A DNA stretch of 9,168 nt from Acidobacteria bacterium RIFCSPHIGHO2_01_FULL_67_28 (GTDB lineage: Bacteria; Acidobacteriota; Terriglobia; Acidiferrales; 2-02-FULL-67-57): positions 1 to 9,168 of the forward strand of contig MEKM01000175.1 in NCBI GenBank assembly GCA_001766965.1, read 5' to 3'. The notes under the pieces were generated by a model. The model had not been told where the DNA came from. It did no database searches and saw nothing but the letters and a program-made list of their open reading frames with translations. Made by a program: the position numbers and the translations under genes. Numbering within the stretch: position 1 is the stretch's first letter; each line of letters begins with the position of its first letter. Shown piece after piece: positions 6,702 through 9,168 of the stretch.

Positions 6702-7432
6702 TCCGCCTGCCACCCCGGCTCCGCCGGCAGCCGCTCCAGCGCCTGGCGGGCGGCCTGCTGCTCGGCCGCTTTCTTGGTGGCGCCCTCGCCGCGGGCCAGC
6801 CACCGCTCGCCCGCCCACAGCTCCACGGTAAAGGTCTTGCGGTGCTCGGGTCCGCGGGTCTCGACCATGTCGTAGCGCGCCGCCGGCAGGCGCCGGGCCT
6901 GCAGGTATTCCTGCAGCGTGGACTTGAAGTCGGCGCGGGCCAGCGGCTCTGCGCCGCTCTCGCGCAGCCCTTCGAGCAGGAAAAGCTCCACGAAGCGCCG
7001 GGCCGGTTCCAGGCCGCCGTCCCGGTAAAGGGCGGCCAACACCGCTTCCAGGGCATCCGAGAGCAAAGCCTGCTTCTGCCGGCCGCCGGTTTTTTCCTCC
7101 CCGGGGCCCAGCCGCAGGTAGCGCCCGAGCTCCAGGCGCTCGGCCACCCGGCGCAGGTGCCGGGCGCTGACCAGGTTGGCCTTGATGCGGGAGAGCTTGC
7201 CTTCACTCAACGCCGGGAAGAGCGCGCAGAGCGCGTCGCTCACGATGAACCCGAGGATGGCGTCGCCCAGGAACTCCAGTTGCTCGTTGTCGGCGGCCAG
7301 TCGCGCACTGCTGGCATCGCAGTGGGAGCTATGGGTGAGGGCCTGGGCCAGCAAGGCCGAGTCGCGGAAGGTGTAGCCCAGGCGGGCTTCCAGCTCCTCC
7401 AGGGCTCCGACGGCGCTTTCCACCCGGGGCAT
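6698..7432 (-). CDS. rnc: ribonuclease III
   Basis: RNase III cleaves double-stranded RNA and matures 16S/23S rRNA precursors and some mRNAs in the cytoplasm. The 244-residue protein has the usual length and order. The nuclease domain (about 11-155) contains the signature NEQLEFLGDAIL at 49-60, with acidic residues Glu50, Glu53 and Asp57. Asp126 and Glu129, in LLSDALEAVLAA, complete the metal-binding set. The double-stranded RNA-binding domain covers about 168-237, from DFKSTLQEYLQ to ATKKAAEQQAARQAL. The ATG at 7430-7432 lies 9 nt after the TPR gene stop, and AGGGA overlaps that stop codon as a probable ribosome-binding site. Its TGA overlaps the lepB ATG by 4 nt. E. coli RNase III autoregulates through its leader; no comparable long stem is visible directly in front of this gene. 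Confidence 0.97.
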   Translation of the reverse strand: MPRVESAVGALEELEARLGYTFRDSALLAQALTHSSHCDASSARLAADNEQLEFLGDAILGFIVSDALCALFPALSEGKLSRIKANLVSARHLRRVAERLELGRYLRLGPGEEKTGGRQKQALLSDALEAVLAALYRDGGLEPARRFVELFLLEGLRESGAEPLARADFKSTLQEYLQARRLPAARYDMVETRGPEHRKTFTVELWAGERWLARGEGATKKAAEQQAARQALERLPAEPGWQAE

Positions 7433-7441
7433 GGCTTGTCC

Positions 7442-8311
7442 CTAGGGTTTCTTCTCTTCGCCCTGTTGCTGCTGGGCCTGGAGGAGGCGCCGCACGGAAA
7501 CGAGCTGGCGCTGGGCCGTCTCGCCCGCCGGGCCTCCGATTTCCACGCAGCGCTGCAGGCTGGCCTCGGCCTCGGCGTACTGTTTCGCCCGGAACTGGGC
7601 GACCCCCAGACGGAGGAAATCCATGGCGTCGGGCCGGTACTGGTTCAGCTCCGTGGCCACCTTCAGTTCTTCAATCGCCCGCGGGTAGTCGTTCTGGCGC
7701 AGATAGATGTAGCCCAAGGTGGCATGCGGCTGGGCCTCAAAGTACTTCTGCTGCACCTTGTATTCCTCCTCGGGCATGTCGGGCCGCGGCCCCGCTTTGG
7801 CAAAGACCTCCTGCAAAACCTCAAGTGCACGGCGGCAGTACTCCTCGGCTCGGGCCAACTTCTCCTGGTAGTCGGGCTGGACAGACACGGCACCCTCCGC
7901 CAGGGAATCGGCCACGGTCATCAGGGCAGACGGGTGGCGGGGGTTTAGATCCAGCGCCAGCTGGCCGTATTCCACGGCCTTGTCGTAATTGCGTTGGATG
8001 CGGTAGGCCTCGCTGGCGGCAGCATACACATCGCTCCGCAGGCCGCTCTGCGGCCACTTGGCCAAGAACTGCTCCACCAGAGCCAGGCGCTCCTGAAGAT
8101 CAGTGCTCTCGGTGATCTTCTGAGCGGCGGCTTTCTCTTCCGCGGTGGGCGGGCCCGCCGCCGGCATCCCGAACTGGCTGGACTGCTGCTGCCCGAATTG
8201 GGTCGAGGGCTTCTTTTCTTGCCGTTGCTGGTCGCTCTGGGCCTGTGGCTGGCTCCAAGCCTCCACGCCGGCCAGCAGCAACAGCAGCACCACCGCGATG
8301 TGCTTTCTCAC
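7442..8311 (-). CDS. secreted tetratricopeptide-repeat protein
   Basis: A 289-residue protein with a signal peptide (MRKHIAVVLLLLLAGVEAWS; cleavage probably near residue 20-21), so probably periplasmic. A glutamine- and serine-rich linker follows (about 21-56). TPR-like helical pairs appear at about 92-125 (YAAASEAYRIQRNYDKAVEY, ending LNPRHP), 194-228 (ATLGYIYLRQNDYPRAIEEL) and 229-262 (LGVAQFRAKQYAEAEASLQR). The C-terminus is glutamine-rich and charged (LLQAQQQQGEEKKP). TPR domains bind other proteins; no enzymatic motif is seen and the partner is unknown. The start is the GTG at 8309-8311, supported by AAGGAG 7 nt upstream and by the signal peptide starting there. Upstream sequence in the same frame (to 8506) crosses the preceding TPR gene and is not coding. 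It lies 9 nt before rnc and probably shares its transcript. Confidence 0.85.
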   Translation of the reverse strand: MRKHIAVVLLLLLAGVEAWSQPQAQSDQQRQEKKPSTQFGQQQSSQFGMPAAGPPTAEEKAAAQKITESTDLQERLALVEQFLAKWPQSGLRSDVYAAASEAYRIQRNYDKAVEYGQLALDLNPRHPSALMTVADSLAEGAVSVQPDYQEKLARAEEYCRRALEVLQEVFAKAGPRPDMPEEEYKVQQKYFEAQPHATLGYIYLRQNDYPRAIEELKVATELNQYRPDAMDFLRLGVAQFRAKQYAEAEASLQRCVEIGGPAGETAQRQLVSVRRLLQAQQQQGEEKKP

Positions 8312-8318
8312 GTTTCTT

Positions 8319-8324
8319 CTCCTT
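8319..8324 (-). promoter_or_regulatory. ribosome-binding site AAGGAG for the TPR gene GTG start
   Basis: AAGGAG on the minus strand is 7 nt before the GTG at 8311, an ideal spacing. It decides the start of the secreted TPR protein and rules out the much longer open frame that begins at 8506. Confidence 0.8.
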
Positions 8325-8333
8325 CCGTTGGTC

Positions 8334-8358
8334 GCCCCGCCGCCCGAGGGCGCGGGGC
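8334..8358 (-). other. G+C-rich hairpin in the gap between the two TPR genes
   Basis: GCCCCGC (8334-8340) pairs perfectly with GCGGGGC (8352-8358). Inside, GCC (8342-8344) pairs with GGC (8349-8351) around a 4-nt loop, with one bulged base at 8341. In RNA from the minus strand it starts 5 nt after the upstream stop codon and ends 9 nt before the AAGGAG ribosome-binding site. No U-tract follows, so it is not a canonical intrinsic terminator. It could protect or process the mRNA between cistrons or tune their expression ratio. It is too short for a typical RNase III substrate. Confidence 0.6.
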
Positions 8359-8363
8359 ACGAA

Positions 8364-9168
8364 TCAGAACTTGTCCGGCTTCTCCTGCCCGAAGGGCTGC
8401 TCCAGGCCGCGCCGCGCCGCCTGCTCCACTTTTTCGATGCGCGTAGGGAGAGCCAGGGCCGCCTGGTAGTGTACCAGAGCCTGCTGCCGTTCCCCCTCCA
8501 AATCATAGATGCGTCCCAGGTAGACGTGCGCCCAGCCCAGGATGTGCGGCTCGCGGGCCTGTTCCAGGGCGCGCAGGAAGTAATGCTTGGCCTCCTCCCG
8601 GTTCCCGGCGTGACTCGCCAGGATGGCCAGACCGTAGAGGGCGCCGGGCTCGTCCGGGTCGAGCGTGCGCAGGACGCGCTCGAAGCGCTCGCGGGCGGCG
8701 GCGTAGTTCCCCGCGTTCAGGTAGCCTTCGGCTTCCCCCAGCAGTCGGCGGACGGTCTGCTCGGACGAGGGCGCGTGCAGGCCGGGGGCAGGCGCCGTAT
8801 CGAACTCCAGCCGCTCCAGCCGCGCTCGCTCCTGGTCGACGTCGAGCGAGCGCACCAACTCCGGGAAGTAAAAACGCATGGAAGGGTCGACCTGCTCGTA
8901 GAGAGCCAGGGCGTGGAAGAAGTGGCGGGTGAAGATGAAGCCGCTGCGCTCTAGGGAATCGAGCTCGGCCGCCGCTGCGGTCGCGTCCAATCCCCGCAGA
9001 CGCAACTCCACTCCCTGGATGAAGCACTCCGTGGCCAGGAGCAACAAATCGGAGCGAAAGGCCGCCGGCAGGCGCGGGGCGCGCTCGGCCGCGGGCTGCA
9101 AGCGCGCCCAGGCGCTCATCTCCGCCGCGTACTTGGTGGTGATGGGGTCGAGCAGGTAGTGGAGATAC
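8364..9168 (-). CDS. tetratricopeptide-repeat protein, 5' end outside the window
   Basis: The frame stays open to the right edge of the window, so the true start is not visible. At least 267 residues are present, counting 16 before the first visible methionine codon (9117-9119; sequence YLHYLLDPITTKYAAE then MSAWARL), which read as coding. That methionine is therefore probably internal. Counting from it, TPR-like helical pairs occur at about 123-156 (LLGEAEGYLNAGNYAAARER), 157-190 (ALYGLAILASHAGNREEAKH) and 195-225 (AHVYLGRIYDLEGERQQALV). The part before them is helical with no repeat that I recognise. Whether it has a signal peptide cannot be seen. It is followed 52 nt later by the secreted TPR gene, and the two may act together. 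No enzymatic motif was seen; TPR domains usually mediate protein contacts. Confidence 0.8.
   Translation of the reverse strand, partial: YLHYLLDPITTKYAAEMSAWARLQPAAERAPRLPAAFRSDLLLLATECFIQGVELRLRGLDATAAAAELDSLERSGFIFTRHFFHALALYEQVDPSMRFYFPELVRSLDVDQERARLERLEFDTAPAPGLHAPSSEQTVRRLLGEAEGYLNAGNYAAARERFERVLRTLDPDEPGALYGLAILASHAGNREEAKHYFLRALEQAREPHILGWAHVYLGRIYDLEGERQQALVHYQAALALPTRIEKVEQAARRGLEQPFGQEKPDKF

Noticed and set aside
6702..6818. Longer N-terminus for signal peptidase I starting at 6818
   Set aside because: The extra 39 residues are rnc codons read in another frame, glycine, alanine and arginine-rich. The ATG at 6701 overlaps the rnc stop and gives a normal N-terminus.
8312..8506. Longer N-terminus for the secreted TPR protein starting at 8506
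   Set aside because: It overlaps the preceding TPR gene, and a signal peptide with a well-spaced AAGGAG begins at the GTG at 8311.
9117..9119. ATG at 9119 as the true start of the right-edge TPR gene
   Set aside because: The frame continues to the window edge with protein-like sequence (YLHYLLDPITTKYAAE), so the methionine is probably internal.

Overview
The window is G+C-rich bacterial chromosome. Every gene I accept lies on the minus strand, so transcription runs from high to low coordinates. A lineage in or near Acidobacteriota is my best guess. The reasons are a diderm-type envelope gene (AsmA family), the rnc-lepB pair next to TPR proteins, and an intergenic repeat whose translations (CHLERSEGSAFA, LSSRAQRGICI) recur as spurious ORFs in acidobacterial and other genomes. 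This is recollection and inference; a high-G+C deltaproteobacterial-type lineage is not excluded.

Layout in transcription order: (1) a TPR protein gene open at the right edge, so its N-terminus is missing (8364-9168); (2) a 52-nt gap with a strong hairpin and a good ribosome-binding site; (3) a secreted TPR protein (7442-8311, GTG start); (4) rnc, RNase III (6698-7432); (5) lepB, signal peptidase I (5952-6701), with an ATGA overlap with rnc; (6) a large AsmA-family envelope protein (3426-5936); (7) an exported protein of unknown function (2569-3426), GTG start coupled to the AsmA stop codon. After the first junction the gaps are only -4 to 15 nt, so this looks like one operon combining RNA processing (rnc), protein export (lepB) and envelope or periplasmic proteins.

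A 161-bp intergenic stretch follows (2408-2568). It holds three tiled inverted repeats and a perfect TATAAT -10 box for uvrB (299-2407), the excinuclease ABC subunit B. All sequence motifs I checked in UvrB, LepB and RNase III are intact, so the genes are ordinary housekeeping genes.

The unusual part is the left end. A 216-bp segment covering the last 47 codons and stop of uvrB plus its 3' flank is present twice, head to tail, with no difference that I could see. The second tail copy is a headless remnant just downstream of uvrB. Because the unit is exactly 72 codons long, the frame stays open past the uvrB stop and through the remnant. I found no RNA genes, CRISPR arrays, insertion sequences or phage genes, and no convincing undescribed system. 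The tandem duplication and the palindrome cluster deserve most attention.
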